Assembly: GCA_049642385.1 (NCBI GenBank)
Contig: JBAROU010000002.1
Coordinates: 1-40,044 of the forward strand
Length of the DNA stretch: 40,044 nucleotides
Source: JBAROU01 sp049642385
GTDB taxonomy: Bacteria; Chloroflexota; Dehalococcoidia; DSTF01; RBG-16-68-14
Reading direction: 5' to 3'
Made by a program: the position numbers and the translations under genes. Shown here one piece after another: positions 23,189-31,766 of this stretch. Numbering within the stretch: position 1 is the stretch's first letter; each line of letters starts with the position of its first letter. The notes below the pieces were generated by a model. That model was not told where the DNA came from, did not search any database, and was given only the letters and a program-made list of their open reading frames with translations.

Positions 23189-24268
23189 CTACGGCGCTGC
23201 GCTGCCGTCGTCTAGCCATTCGACGTGGCCGTGGAACGTTCCTTCGCCGATATTCTTCGAGCCGCCTTTTGGATCGACGTCAAACAGACCGCCGCTGGCG
23301 AGGACGAAGATGCGCTGGCCGTCGCCCGACCAGGTGAGGTTGGGCAGATCGAGGTCGAGGTCGGCGACGTTCATGAACTCGCCTGAGCCGACGTTCAGCA
23401 CCCAGATGTCTTCAGGCAGACCGTTGTATGCGGCAACCGTCGCGCTGGAAGCGGACATCGTCGCGCTGCGTAGGGCGGCGTAACGCGGCGCGGGTTGCGC
23501 CGAGGTTTGGTCTTCCGGGATCTCGGCACCCCCAAAGGCGAGCCGGTCGCAGTCGGGGGAGAACCTGGGTGAATTGAGCCAGGAGAATCCATCGTCCGGG
23601 CCGCCGATCGTCTGGGGGTTGCTGCCGTCGATGTTGACCGTCCACATCGTCATCACGAGGAAGTCGTCGTTAACGTAGGCGACGCGCTGGCCGTCCGAGC
23701 AAACGGTGGGCTGGAAGCCACTGGCGACGATCTCCGTGCTCTGCTTGGTGGTGAGATCGAGTCGCTCGATGCTCCTGACGAGGAACGGCTGATTGCTCCG
23801 CACCTCGATCCGCTGCCGGACATAGAGGAGGCTCTTGCCATCAGGCAGCCAGGCGGGGCCGCGTAGCTCCTCATTGGCCACGGAGTGCTTGACCAGGAGC
23901 TCAGGGCTGGTGCCATCGATCTTTGCGACGTACAGGTCAGCGCCGAGGTCGGCCGGTTCGTCCGCTTCGACGAAGGGGGCAAGGCGGTTGGCGTAGGCGA
24001 TCCGCATACCGTCGGGCGAGACCGCGGGGTCGACAAAGAACGCTTCTTTCGGGTTGGACATGAGGAGCTGCTCGTTGCCAGTCGCGAGGTTCAGGAGCGC
24101 GATACCGGTATCGCGCTCGAGCAGCAGGCGGTCGGTGAGAGATCCACCGCCACCTCCACCGCCGCACGCGGCGAGCAGCAGCGCGCCGACGACGGCGGCG
24201 CACGTGATCGAAACCAGGGCGTTGCGTCTCCAGGTGAACGGCGGTTGCGGTGTGCTCACGACCGTCAT
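23189..24268 (-). CDS. TolB/PD40-type beta-propeller lipoprotein
   Basis: 359 aa from ATG 24268; an in-frame TTG at 24295 is an alternative, and neither has a good ribosome binding site. Lipoprotein signal ITCAAVVGALLLAACGGGGGGG with a clear lipobox (LLAAC). PD40-type propeller repeats are seen as DPAVSPDGMRIAYANR, GPAWLPDGKSLLYVRQ, TVCSDGQRVAYVN, SPRFSPDCDRLAFGG and LTWSGDGQRIFVLAS. Probably anchored on the outer face of the membrane; PD40 propellers mediate binding, and no enzymatic role is indicated. It converges on glnA2, 29 bp apart. Confidence 0.85.
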   Translation of the reverse strand: MTVVSTPQPPFTWRRNALVSITCAAVVGALLLAACGGGGGGGSLTDRLLLERDTGIALLNLATGNEQLLMSNPKEAFFVDPAVSPDGMRIAYANRLAPFVEADEPADLGADLYVAKIDGTSPELLVKHSVANEELRGPAWLPDGKSLLYVRQRIEVRSNQPFLVRSIERLDLTTKQSTEIVASGFQPTVCSDGQRVAYVNDDFLVMTMWTVNIDGSNPQTIGGPDDGFSWLNSPRFSPDCDRLAFGGAEIPEDQTSAQPAPRYAALRSATMSASSATVAAYNGLPEDIWVLNVGSGEFMNVADLDLDLPNLTWSGDGQRIFVLASGGLFDVDPKGGSKNIGEGTFHGHVEWLDDGSAAP

Positions 24269-24326
24269 GGTAGGAGTTGGAACAGGGAGCGGCAAGGTGC
24301 AGGAGACCGGCCGACGAGGAGAACAA

Positions 24327-24356
24327 CGAGGGCGCGCCCGATTGAGCGCGCCCTCG
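24327..24356 (-). terminator. Terminator-like hairpin after the secreted-protein pair
   Basis: An 11-bp perfect GC-rich stem (24327-24337 with 24346-24356) with an 8-nt loop, followed on the minus strand by TTGTTC. It lies 22 nt past the stop of the 24379-25425 gene. Confidence 0.65.
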
Positions 24357-24378
24357 CTTCGCTAGCCGCGTTTCTGGC

Positions 24379-25425
24379 CTATTGCGGACAGTTGAAGCCT
24401 GTCCAGTCTTCCGTGTCCGGATAGCAATCGGCGAAGCGACCGTTGCCGTTGATGTCCGTGTTGTTGACATTGGCGTTGAGCAGGTGGTTCCAGAGGTGGC
24501 CCATCCAGCCGACGCGGTCGTCCCAGTTCCAGGTGGTGCCGGCGCACTTGGAGCCACACACCATGTTATGGATCGCCTCGCACGATGCTGCGCTCCCAAC
24601 ACCCGGAATTGCGGCGGCCTGGGGCGAACCGACAGCCACCGTGCAGAGATTGTCGTGCAGGTGCCAACCATCATAGGAGCCGGCCCAACTACAGGAGCTG
24701 TTCGGCGGGGTGGGTGAACAGAACGCATCGACGTTCACTTGCTCCGCGACTGGAGGGGGGCCTTGCGTGCAGTTACCCGGGGGTGGCCCGGGCCAGCATC
24801 CCCAACCGACAGCGTCACCGTCTACGTAGTAGAGCTGCGCGGCGAGCTTACCGTCGGCGTAGACGAGCCCGTCGGGCTGGGTGGGGTAGAAGAGGTTGTC
24901 ATTGAAGAAGGTTGCATTGACGTAGTGTTTCCCCTGACCCGGGACGTCCGTGCTGGACAACAAGTATCCCTTGCTCGCCAGCAACGTTGCGTTCTCCGTG
25001 AGGAGCCCGGCCGCGCCCGGGAAGTCCGGCACGCCCGCGGGAGGGTGATAATTGGGATCGATGATATCGAGCGTGGCTTGCGCGATCTGGCCGTTCATCG
25101 CGGGACAGGTAAGCCCGAAATCCGAGACGGCAACGAGGATATCCCCCACGGTGATGGCGCCGCTACCGCTGCTGCCGGGGGGTGTGGTCAGGTCATACAG
25201 CGGGTGGTAGAGGGCATTCGCCGCGGCATGAGCGTCGTTCGTCCCGAACTTTCCGACGACTTTCTGGATGTCCCCGGCCGTGACCGGGCCGTCACCGTTG
25301 ACGTCTGAGCAGTTGAGGAGGGGCTGCGGGTTCACGGGGTGGCTGGCCTCTACCGCGCCGGGCGCGGACGAGGCGAACGCCAGAAAGAGCGCCCCCAGTG
25401 CGAACCAGACCATCGAACGTTTCAT
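24379..25425 (-). CDS. Secreted dockerin-containing protein, paralogue A
   Basis: 348 aa with GGAGGG 5 nt before ATG 25425. Signal peptide 1-28 (FALGALFLAFASSAPG). Residues about 38-105 hold a dockerin-type pair: DVNGDGPVTAGDIQKVVGKFG (canonical DxNxDG loop) and GSGAITVGDILVAVSDFG. The remaining 240 residues form a domain I do not recognise, rich in His, Trp and paired Cys (GQGKHYVNATFF; DAVGWGCWPG; YDGWHLHDNLCTVAVG; VGWMGHLWNHLLN), ending with another Asp/Asn-rich loop (DINGNGRF). The WHLH and HLWNH clusters could bind a metal. It is the second gene of a tandem pair with 25450-26514; the two share most of their sequence, so a recent duplication is likely. Confidence 0.8.
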   Translation of the reverse strand: MKRSMVWFALGALFLAFASSAPGAVEASHPVNPQPLLNCSDVNGDGPVTAGDIQKVVGKFGTNDAHAAANALYHPLYDLTTPPGSSGSGAITVGDILVAVSDFGLTCPAMNGQIAQATLDIIDPNYHPPAGVPDFPGAAGLLTENATLLASKGYLLSSTDVPGQGKHYVNATFFNDNLFYPTQPDGLVYADGKLAAQLYYVDGDAVGWGCWPGPPPGNCTQGPPPVAEQVNVDAFCSPTPPNSSCSWAGSYDGWHLHDNLCTVAVGSPQAAAIPGVGSAASCEAIHNMVCGSKCAGTTWNWDDRVGWMGHLWNHLLNANVNNTDINGNGRFADCYPDTEDWTGFNCPQ

Positions 25426-25449
25426 GTCACCCTCCTCGCGCAGCGACCC

Positions 25450-26514
25450 TTACTGCGGACAGTTGTAGCCGTCCCAGTGCCCAGGCGTGGGCATGGTCCA
25501 CGCGTCCGGGAAGCAATCGGTGAAGCGCCCGTTCCCAAGAATATCAGCATCATTCACGTTGGGATTGAGCAGGTTGTTCCAGAGGTGCCCCATCCAGCCG
25601 ACGCGCGCCTTCCAGGTATAGCTGCCGCCGCATTTACTGCCGCCGCACCATGTGTTGTGGATCGCCTCACAGTTCGCTGCGCTCGTCACGCCGGAGATTG
25701 CGGCGGCGTTTGGCGTACCGATGGCGACGGTGCACAGGTTGTAGTGGAGGTGCCATTCGTCGTGGCCGCCGTCCCAACTGCATGGAGATGGGCTGCAGCC
25801 AGGGACCATGTTCCACGTGCCACCCGGCACGTTATCAATGTCCACCTGGTCGGCAGGTGGGTTGTCACTGCAACCGGGCCAGCAGCCCCAACCGACGGCG
25901 TCGCCGTCGATGAAGTAGAGCTGGGCGGCGAGCCGTCCGCTCTCGTAGACCAGGCCGTCCGGCGCGGTGGGCTCGAAGGTATTGCCAAGGAAGTACGTGG
26001 GATTGATGTAGTGCTTTCCCTGTCCAGGCACATCGGTGCTGGATAAGAAGTAGCCCTTGCTGGCGAGCAAACTCGCGTTCTCGAAGATGAGTCCGGCATC
26101 GCCGGCGAAGTCCGGCCCCACCGAAGGATGATACATCGGGTCGATGATGTCGAGGGTGGCGCGCGCGATCTGCGTGTCGACCAAGGGGCACATCTGGCCG
26201 AAATCGGAGACGGTGACGAGAATATCGCCCACAGCAACGGCGCCGCTGCCGTTGGCGCCCGGTGGCGTTGTCAGATCGAACAAGGGCTGATAGGTCGCGT
26301 TTGATCTGCCAGCGGGGTCGTTCGTGCCAAACTTGCCGACGACCCTTTGGATGTCGCCGACGCTCGCGGCGCCGTCGCCGTTCACGTCAGCGCAAAAGAG
26401 CAAGGGTTGAGGGTTCACGGCTGGGTGGTTGGCCTCTCCCACGCGCGGCGCAGACGAGGCGAACGCCAAAAAGAGCGCCCCCAGTGCCATCCAGAGCATG
26501 ATCGAACGTTTCAT
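25450..26514 (-). CDS. Secreted dockerin-containing protein, paralogue B
   Basis: 354 aa from ATG 26514 (GAGGAGGA 6 nt upstream; a 7-codon upstream extension is unlikely). Architecture as in paralogue A: signal peptide, dockerin pair (DVNGDGAASVGDIQRVVGKFG and GSGAVAVGDILVTVSDFG), then the unrecognised His/Trp/Cys-rich domain (GQGKHYINPTYF; GHDEWHLHYNLCTVAIG; WCGGSKCGG; VGWMGHLWNNLLN). The second His of HLWNH is Asn here, while WHLH is kept, which points to WHLH as the functional core. Ends 24 nt before paralogue A starts. Function unknown; extracellular attachment through the dockerin is inferred. Confidence 0.8.
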   Translation of the reverse strand: MKRSIMLWMALGALFLAFASSAPRVGEANHPAVNPQPLLFCADVNGDGAASVGDIQRVVGKFGTNDPAGRSNATYQPLFDLTTPPGANGSGAVAVGDILVTVSDFGQMCPLVDTQIARATLDIIDPMYHPSVGPDFAGDAGLIFENASLLASKGYFLSSTDVPGQGKHYINPTYFLGNTFEPTAPDGLVYESGRLAAQLYFIDGDAVGWGCWPGCSDNPPADQVDIDNVPGGTWNMVPGCSPSPCSWDGGHDEWHLHYNLCTVAIGTPNAAAISGVTSAANCEAIHNTWCGGSKCGGSYTWKARVGWMGHLWNNLLNPNVNDADILGNGRFTDCFPDAWTMPTPGHWDGYNCPQ

Positions 26515-26625
26515 TGTCTCCTCCTCTTGTCTCACAATGCCCCGCAGGCGAGGCTACCATCGGGTTCGGATCGCCGCGGGCTACTCAACGCCGTACAGGC
26601 GCTGGGAGCCCGGGGTGCGCGTATG

Positions 26626-27837
26626 TCATGGCGTAGCCGTCGGCGTCTCCACCGGGGTAGGCGTCACTGCCATGCAATGGCCCATCTCCGGGTGCCAGAC
26701 GTATCCGTCCGGGCACTCCGTGGAGGTGGGCATGGGTGTTGGTAGCTGGGTGGGCGGCACGCAATGATTGGTAACGGGGTCCCAGACCCTTCCCGCCGGA
26801 CACGGCGGCGCGGGGGTGGGGGTGGGCGGCATGCAGTGGCCCATCTCCTCGTGCCAGGCAAGTCCGGGTGGGCAGGTGGGCGTGCCGGTAGGCGTCGGGC
26901 CGGGGGTGGCGATGGCCATACAATGCCCCATGGCGGGGTGCCAGGCCGTGCCAGCGGGACAGGTTGGCGTGCCGGTGGGGGTCGGGCCGAAGACCATGCA
27001 GTGCCCCATGGCTTCGTGCCATGCCTGGCCGGCGGGGCACTCTTGCGGGCCGACGGGTGTCGGGCCGAAGACCATGCAGTGCCCCATGGCCTCGTGCCAC
27101 GCCTGGCCGGCGGGGCACTCTTGCGGGCCGACGGGTGTCGGGCCGAAGACCATGCAGTGCCCCATGGCCGGATGCCAGTAGTAACCGTCGGCGCAAGCCG
27201 TGGTGGATCCATCCTGCGCGACGCTAGCCAGCGCCATGCAGTGGCCCATCGCTTCATGCCAGGCGTAACCGTCCGGGCAGGCCGAGGTCGACCCGTCCTG
27301 CGGAGCGGCCGCGACCTCCATGCAGTGCCCCATCTGCTCGTGCCAGAGCGTGCCGGCTGGGCAGGCCGTCGTCTCGCCCGTTGTTGGGTTCGATGGCGTC
27401 GCGTCCGCCATACAGTGTCCCATTTCCTCATGCCAGGCAGTGCCTGCGGGACAAGCAGCCGGGTCACCATTCAGCGGGGCGGCGGCGACGTTCGCGGGAG
27501 CGCCCGCTGAGGACGAACCGTTTACTTGAATAGCGAACATGACGCTGCCGACAGAGAAGACGGCGAGCAGGACCAGCGGCACTGCAGCCGCCGGCCGAAG
27601 CGCCTCTACGGTGGCCCGCGGGAACATGTCGATCAGACCCAGGACGGTGCCGACGACGGTAGTCGCCATGCCCGCGACGAGCATGATGCTGCCGGGGTTA
27701 GACAGCGTAAGGAAGCCCTGGTTGCCCAGCGTGGGATCGTTGCTGCGCAGCCACGAGTCGATCGCTAGGCCAACGAACTGGACGGCGATGCCCAGGGCAA
27801 TGACGTAGTAGCCGAGGCGTGGAGATAAGGACTGCAT
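26626..27837 (-). CDS. Membrane protein with ten CPxGxxWHxxMGHCM repeats
   Basis: 403 aa. Three hydrophobic helices (residues about 10-30, 48-70 and 83-104) are followed by an exported C-terminal region (about 110-403) made of ten tandem units of 24-31 residues. Each unit is CPxGxxWHxxMGHCM plus a Thr/Pro/Gly-rich spacer; unit 9 is degenerate (WDPVTNHCV). Every intact unit supplies two Cys, two His and two Met, a set suited to binding a soft metal such as copper or zinc, or to forming one disulfide per unit. I know no named family with this repeat. It lies among dockerin-type secreted proteins. ATG 27837 follows a promoter at 27868-27895. Confidence 0.8.
   Translation of the reverse strand: MQSLSPRLGYYVIALGIAVQFVGLAIDSWLRSNDPTLGNQGFLTLSNPGSIMLVAGMATTVVGTVLGLIDMFPRATVEALRPAAAVPLVLLAVFSVGSVMFAIQVNGSSSAGAPANVAAAPLNGDPAACPAGTAWHEEMGHCMADATPSNPTTGETTACPAGTLWHEQMGHCMEVAAAPQDGSTSACPDGYAWHEAMGHCMALASVAQDGSTTACADGYYWHPAMGHCMVFGPTPVGPQECPAGQAWHEAMGHCMVFGPTPVGPQECPAGQAWHEAMGHCMVFGPTPTGTPTCPAGTAWHPAMGHCMAIATPGPTPTGTPTCPPGLAWHEEMGHCMPPTPTPAPPCPAGRVWDPVTNHCVPPTQLPTPMPTSTECPDGYVWHPEMGHCMAVTPTPVETPTATP
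26671..27453 (-). repeat. Tandem repeat array inside the CPxGxxWHxxMGHCM protein
   Basis: Ten coding repeats of 72-93 bp. The central units (about 26990-27170) are nearly identical 78-bp copies at the DNA level, showing recent expansion by slippage or unequal recombination; the outer units have diverged. Confidence 0.85.
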
Positions 27838-27867
27838 CGAGAGATACCCTCACCCAGAACTTGGTTG

Positions 27868-27895
27868 ATTCTACCATTAATCTCGGTGCGGGCAA
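27868..27895 (-). promoter_or_regulatory. Promoter of the repeat membrane protein
   Basis: Minus-strand TTGCCC (27895-27890) and TAGAAT (27873-27868) are 16 bp apart, with an extended -10 TG (TGGTAGAAT). The predicted start is near 27861, with a leader of about 24 nt carrying GAGGG. Confidence 0.6.
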
Positions 27896-27959
27896 TGGAT
27901 CGCTGCTTTTGAAGCCCAACGGCCGTGGGGCGACGGGATCTCTGAGCGGTGGGGCGGGC

Positions 27960-30275
27960 CTAGGCGCAGTTCATGCCAAACTGGCTGACGATGGCCAGGA
28001 CGTCTCCGACCGCGACAGCCCCGTCCGGTCCCTTGAGGTTCCAGCCGCCAGATGAGCCGACAAGGCCGCCCGCAGTGTCAAACGCGGGGTGGTATGACGG
28101 CGCCGGGCCGACCGTGGTCACGACGGGGTGGCTGTAGCGGCTGACGATTGTGGTCGCACCGGCATCGTGCGAGCCGAAGCGCGCGACGACGGCGACAACG
28201 TCGCTTACGCTCACTGCACGGTCGCTCACGGCGGGAACACCGACGGGGACGCTGCGCACGTCCCAGAAGTTGAAGGGGTCGCGCAGGCCGCCGGTTGTCG
28301 GACTATCCGATAGCTCACGGGCGTCGCTGCACTTATCCCGATCGGTATCGTAGTTTGGGCCTTGCTCCGCCCAGGTGACGGAGGCGTCCTGCCCGGCTCC
28401 TTGCGGCGTACCAGCCAGGCAGTCCACAAGCTGCTCCTGCGTGTAGATGGAACCCGCGCCAACGCCCGTGTTGACATCGAATATGAGCTCAACGTAGATG
28501 CTTGGGCCGAGCGTTGCGTTCTCCACGCTCTGGATGCAGCCCGAGAGATCGATCGACCGTGTCGTAGGATTGTATCCCCCGGTCAGGACGGTATGCCCAC
28601 CGTCGACGTCGCCGAAGAGGGAGCGATCGGGAGGGGCCACATCGTCATCGATGCGCGGGGGCGGCGCAGCGCGTACGCCGTCCCCGCACCAGATCGCGGC
28701 AGCGGGCGGACAGGTGCTGGCGGCCATCGCGCACGGCGCAGCCGGCGAGCCGGTGGTGGCCTGGCAGTTGAGCGTGAGCGTCGCGGCGTCGATGTAGCAG
28801 TAGACACGGCTGGTGAGTTGATTGTTCCCAAGCGAGTGCACGGTGCTGACCGCGCAGTTGTAGTACGAGCCGGGCAGAATCTGGGAAGACAGGTCGTCCC
28901 AATCGGCTCGATCGACCGTCATCGTGAGGTGGCTAATGCCGTTGGCGTCAGCATCGGAGTCGAACGGGTTGAACGGGTCGGCGCCACAGCCGGCGATCGG
29001 GCCGCCGATGGCGAGCTCTTCCGCGTCCGTACAGCCGTCACCGTCTGCATCCCAAGCCACGTCTTGCTGCGCGACTTCCATCAGGAAAAACGCATCGGGG
29101 ATCCCTTGAGGTGTGGGCGGATCGGCGTCGCAGTCGCTGGACGTTTGATTGAAGTAGACGCCGGCCCAGCCCGAGCCAGTTCTTACGTCGAAGGATGTCT
29201 CGAGCATTGTGTTTGGCCCGATCACGCCACCGACGTTCGGGAGGCAACCGAGCATCGTCACGGTACCTGACGGCGACACGCCGCCTGAGAGAGCGATCGG
29301 CGCGTTGCCGCTGAAGGGCGGTGGGGGTGGCGCTCCCGGCAGGCCAACGTCGCGCCACGGGACGGCGCTTCGGTCCAACCTCGCAAGGTCGGGCGAGCTG
29401 CTGTAACACTGCGCGCGCGCTTCGAGGTCGTTCGTACCAATGTTGTGTCCAGCATTGCCGATGCAGAAGAAGTAGACGCCCGGAAGCAGGGCGCTCTGAC
29501 TCACGTTCCAGTCGGCGTAGATGAAGCTGGCGACGGACGAGAACGGGCCGTTGAAGTCGAGATCCGAGTCGTGGGGATTGTAGGGATCGTCGCCGCAGGA
29601 GGAGATCGGCTCGGTCTTTTCTAGCTCCTGGCGATCGGTGCAGCCGTCGCTATCGAAGTCGCGCGCCGAGGACACACGAGTGAGGTTGATCGCCTGCGCG
29701 CTGAAAGGCCCGCTGGGCGCGCCCGCGGCGCAGGCGGTGACCGATTGGTTGTTGTAGACGAGTGCGACGCCCATGAGGTTCGGCAGCGAGGCACCGGCAT
29801 TGGGGATGGTCAGCTGGAGGATCACATTTGGGGCGATGGAGCCGCCGACGTTTCTGAAGCAGCCGACCAGCGACAGGCTGTCTGTCCCGCTGTGGTAGGA
29901 ACCGGTGAGCTTCGCAGGGCGGTGGGTGGTGTACGGGGGCGGGGGCGGCGGACCGGGAACGCCGTCGGCCGGGTCGACAAGGGGGCTACCAGGAGAGAGC
30001 CCGGGGGTGTCGGCGTAGCACTGTGCGGCGGCCTTGGCCTCGTTGCTAACGTTGTCGTGGTCGAGGCGGAAGATGCAGTTGTAGCTGGTGGTTTCGGGGC
30101 CATCGTGAAGGAGTGCGTCGTAGACGCCGGTGAGACTGCCGAGGCCGTTGGGCTTTGGGGTGGGTGTGGGCTGCCCAGCGAAGGCGCCCTGCTCAGTGTT
30201 CCCGAAGAGACTCGCTGCGAGCATCGCTCCCAGCAGGACGAGTACGGTAGGCCAAAGAACCCATGCGCGAAACAC
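27960..30275 (-). CDS. Large secreted triple-repeat protein with dockerin-like C-terminus
   Basis: 771 aa from GTG 30275 (GGGAGG 5 nt upstream). Signal peptide 1-35 (TVLVLLGAMLAASLFGN). Three related repeats of about 200 residues follow, each with a Y-x-C opening segment (ETTSYNCIF; LLPGVYFFCIGN; ILPGSYYNCAV), a proline run, a GCxxxVGGxIxPN-like strand (LVGCFRNVGGSIAPNV; MLGCLPNVGGVIGPNT; LSGCIQSVENATLGPS) and an Asp-rich Ca loop (DFDSDGC, DADGDGC, DTDRDKC). The C-terminus carries the dockerin-like module shared with the proteins at 247 and 1483 (RDPFNFWDV; AVSVSDVVAVVARFG; GAVAVGDVLAIVSQFG). No catalytic motif is seen; an extracellular structural or binding role is inferred. A -10-like TAGAAT (30323-30318) overlaps the nuoN stop. 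Confidence 0.8.
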   Translation of the reverse strand: MFRAWVLWPTVLVLLGAMLAASLFGNTEQGAFAGQPTPTPKPNGLGSLTGVYDALLHDGPETTSYNCIFRLDHDNVSNEAKAAAQCYADTPGLSPGSPLVDPADGVPGPPPPPPYTTHRPAKLTGSYHSGTDSLSLVGCFRNVGGSIAPNVILQLTIPNAGASLPNLMGVALVYNNQSVTACAAGAPSGPFSAQAINLTRVSSARDFDSDGCTDRQELEKTEPISSCGDDPYNPHDSDLDFNGPFSSVASFIYADWNVSQSALLPGVYFFCIGNAGHNIGTNDLEARAQCYSSSPDLARLDRSAVPWRDVGLPGAPPPPPFSGNAPIALSGGVSPSGTVTMLGCLPNVGGVIGPNTMLETSFDVRTGSGWAGVYFNQTSSDCDADPPTPQGIPDAFFLMEVAQQDVAWDADGDGCTDAEELAIGGPIAGCGADPFNPFDSDADANGISHLTMTVDRADWDDLSSQILPGSYYNCAVSTVHSLGNNQLTSRVYCYIDAATLTLNCQATTGSPAAPCAMAASTCPPAAAIWCGDGVRAAPPPRIDDDVAPPDRSLFGDVDGGHTVLTGGYNPTTRSIDLSGCIQSVENATLGPSIYVELIFDVNTGVGAGSIYTQEQLVDCLAGTPQGAGQDASVTWAEQGPNYDTDRDKCSDARELSDSPTTGGLRDPFNFWDVRSVPVGVPAVSDRAVSVSDVVAVVARFGSHDAGATTIVSRYSHPVVTTVGPAPSYHPAFDTAGGLVGSSGGWNLKGPDGAVAVGDVLAIVSQFGMNCA

Positions 30276-30320
30276 GGCCGCCTCCCTGCGCTGCGTGGTC
30301 GTTGCTATGCAAGGGCTATT

Positions 30321-31766
30321 CTACAAGAAGAGGCGTGTCGCCGCACCCTGCGCGGCATCGAACAGGTGCTGGGGATACAGTCCCACGTAGAAGACGCCCA
30401 CCGTGAGCACAATGGCCATGCCGCTGACGAGGGGGGCCACAGCGAGCCTGCCGGGCTCCTCCGGCTCGCCGACGTAGAGCTGCTTGATCACCATCAGATA
30501 GTAGTAGAGCGAGACGAAGCTCATGGTCACGGCGATGATCGAGAGCCAGATGAAGCCCTCACTTGCAACGGCCTGGAACAGAATGAACTTGGTGAGGAAG
30601 CCGGCAAACAATGGCATGCCGGAGAGCGAGAAGAGCGCGGCGGTGAGCGCCGCGGCGAGGAGAGGCGCTCGTTCGGCCATGCCGCGGAAGTCGACGATCT
30701 CTTCCTTACCGGTGAGGTTGTACCAGGCGATGATGCAGGTAAACGCGGCGAGCGAGGTAATCACGTAGCCCGACATATGAAGCAGCAGCGCGCTCGCCGT
30801 GTCCTCGGTCGGGACGGCGATCACCATCAGCATGTAGCCCACCTGCCCGATCGATGAGTAGGCGAGCAGACGCTTAATGTTGTGCTGCTGGAGCGCGACG
30901 AGGTTGCCCAGCACCATCGTCAGCGCGGCGAGCGAAGCGATCATCCACTGCCAATCGTCGATCACGGGCAGGAACGCGCCGGAGAAGAGCCGCAGCAGGA
31001 AGGCGAAGCCGGCGGCCTTCGATGTGGCCGAGAGGTAGGCCGTAATCGGCAGGGGCGCGCCTTCGTACGCATCCGGGGTCCACATGTGGAAAGGCACCGC
31101 GGCTACCTTGAAGCCGAGCCCCGCCAGCACGAGGACGAGCCCCATCAGCAGCCCCAGCTCGAACTGAGCCGTGCCGTTCTCGAATGCGAGAGCGATGTCG
31201 CTGTAGAACGTCGAGCCGGCCGAGCCGTAGATCAGGCTGAGTCCATAGAGGAACATCGCCGACGAAAAGGCGCCGAGCAGCATGTACTTCAGGCCTGCTT
31301 CGTTCGAGCGCGCCTCGAACTTCTCGAACGAGACGAGGACATAGAGACAGAAGCTGAGCAGCTCGAGCGAGATGTAGGCGGTGAGCAGCTCGCGGGCGGC
31401 GGCCATGTAGATCGCGCCGATGGTGGAGAGCACGAGCAGTGCGTAGTACTCGCCCGGATGGCGGATGCGGTCCTGGACGAACTGGGCCGACACGAGAACG
31501 ATGGCCACCGTCGTCGCGATGAAGAATGCGCGGAAGAACATCGTGTAGTCATCGATGTAGAGCAAGCCGGCAAACTGGCTCTGGACGTTGAGCCATCCGA
31601 ACGAGAGCCCCAGTATCCCCGCGAGACCAGCGGCCGTCACATAGGGGAGCCAACGCTTGTTGAAGCTCGGGACAAAGAGGTCGAGCGCGACGATAAGCGC
31701 CGCCAGTCCCGCAAGACAGTACTCCGGCGTGAGCAGCGTGTAGTCGAGGTTGAGTTCGTTTGGCAT
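30321..31766 (-). CDS. nuoN: NADH-quinone oxidoreductase subunit N
   Basis: 481 aa, 14-helix antiporter-like proton-pumping subunit of complex I. Family marks: EFG-free N-terminal helices (LLTPEYCLAGLAALIVALDLF), the Lys-bearing VAAVPFHMWTPDAYEGAPLPITAYLS block, and YSSIGQVGYMLM. Its ATG directly abuts the nuoM stop (TAG-ATG). Last gene of the nuo operon; secreted-protein genes follow on the same strand after 45 bp. Confidence 0.96.
   Translation of the reverse strand: MPNELNLDYTLLTPEYCLAGLAALIVALDLFVPSFNKRWLPYVTAAGLAGILGLSFGWLNVQSQFAGLLYIDDYTMFFRAFFIATTVAIVLVSAQFVQDRIRHPGEYYALLVLSTIGAIYMAAARELLTAYISLELLSFCLYVLVSFEKFEARSNEAGLKYMLLGAFSSAMFLYGLSLIYGSAGSTFYSDIALAFENGTAQFELGLLMGLVLVLAGLGFKVAAVPFHMWTPDAYEGAPLPITAYLSATSKAAGFAFLLRLFSGAFLPVIDDWQWMIASLAALTMVLGNLVALQQHNIKRLLAYSSIGQVGYMLMVIAVPTEDTASALLLHMSGYVITSLAAFTCIIAWYNLTGKEEIVDFRGMAERAPLLAAALTAALFSLSGMPLFAGFLTKFILFQAVASEGFIWLSIIAVTMSFVSLYYYLMVIKQLYVGEPEEPGRLAVAPLVSGMAIVLTVGVFYVGLYPQHLFDAAQGAATRLFL

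Noticed and set aside
26640..27460. Possible CRISPR array, because of regular near-identical repeats
   Set aside because: Repeats are in frame, vary in length with protein spacers, and encode a conserved motif; spacers are not unique and no cas genes are present.
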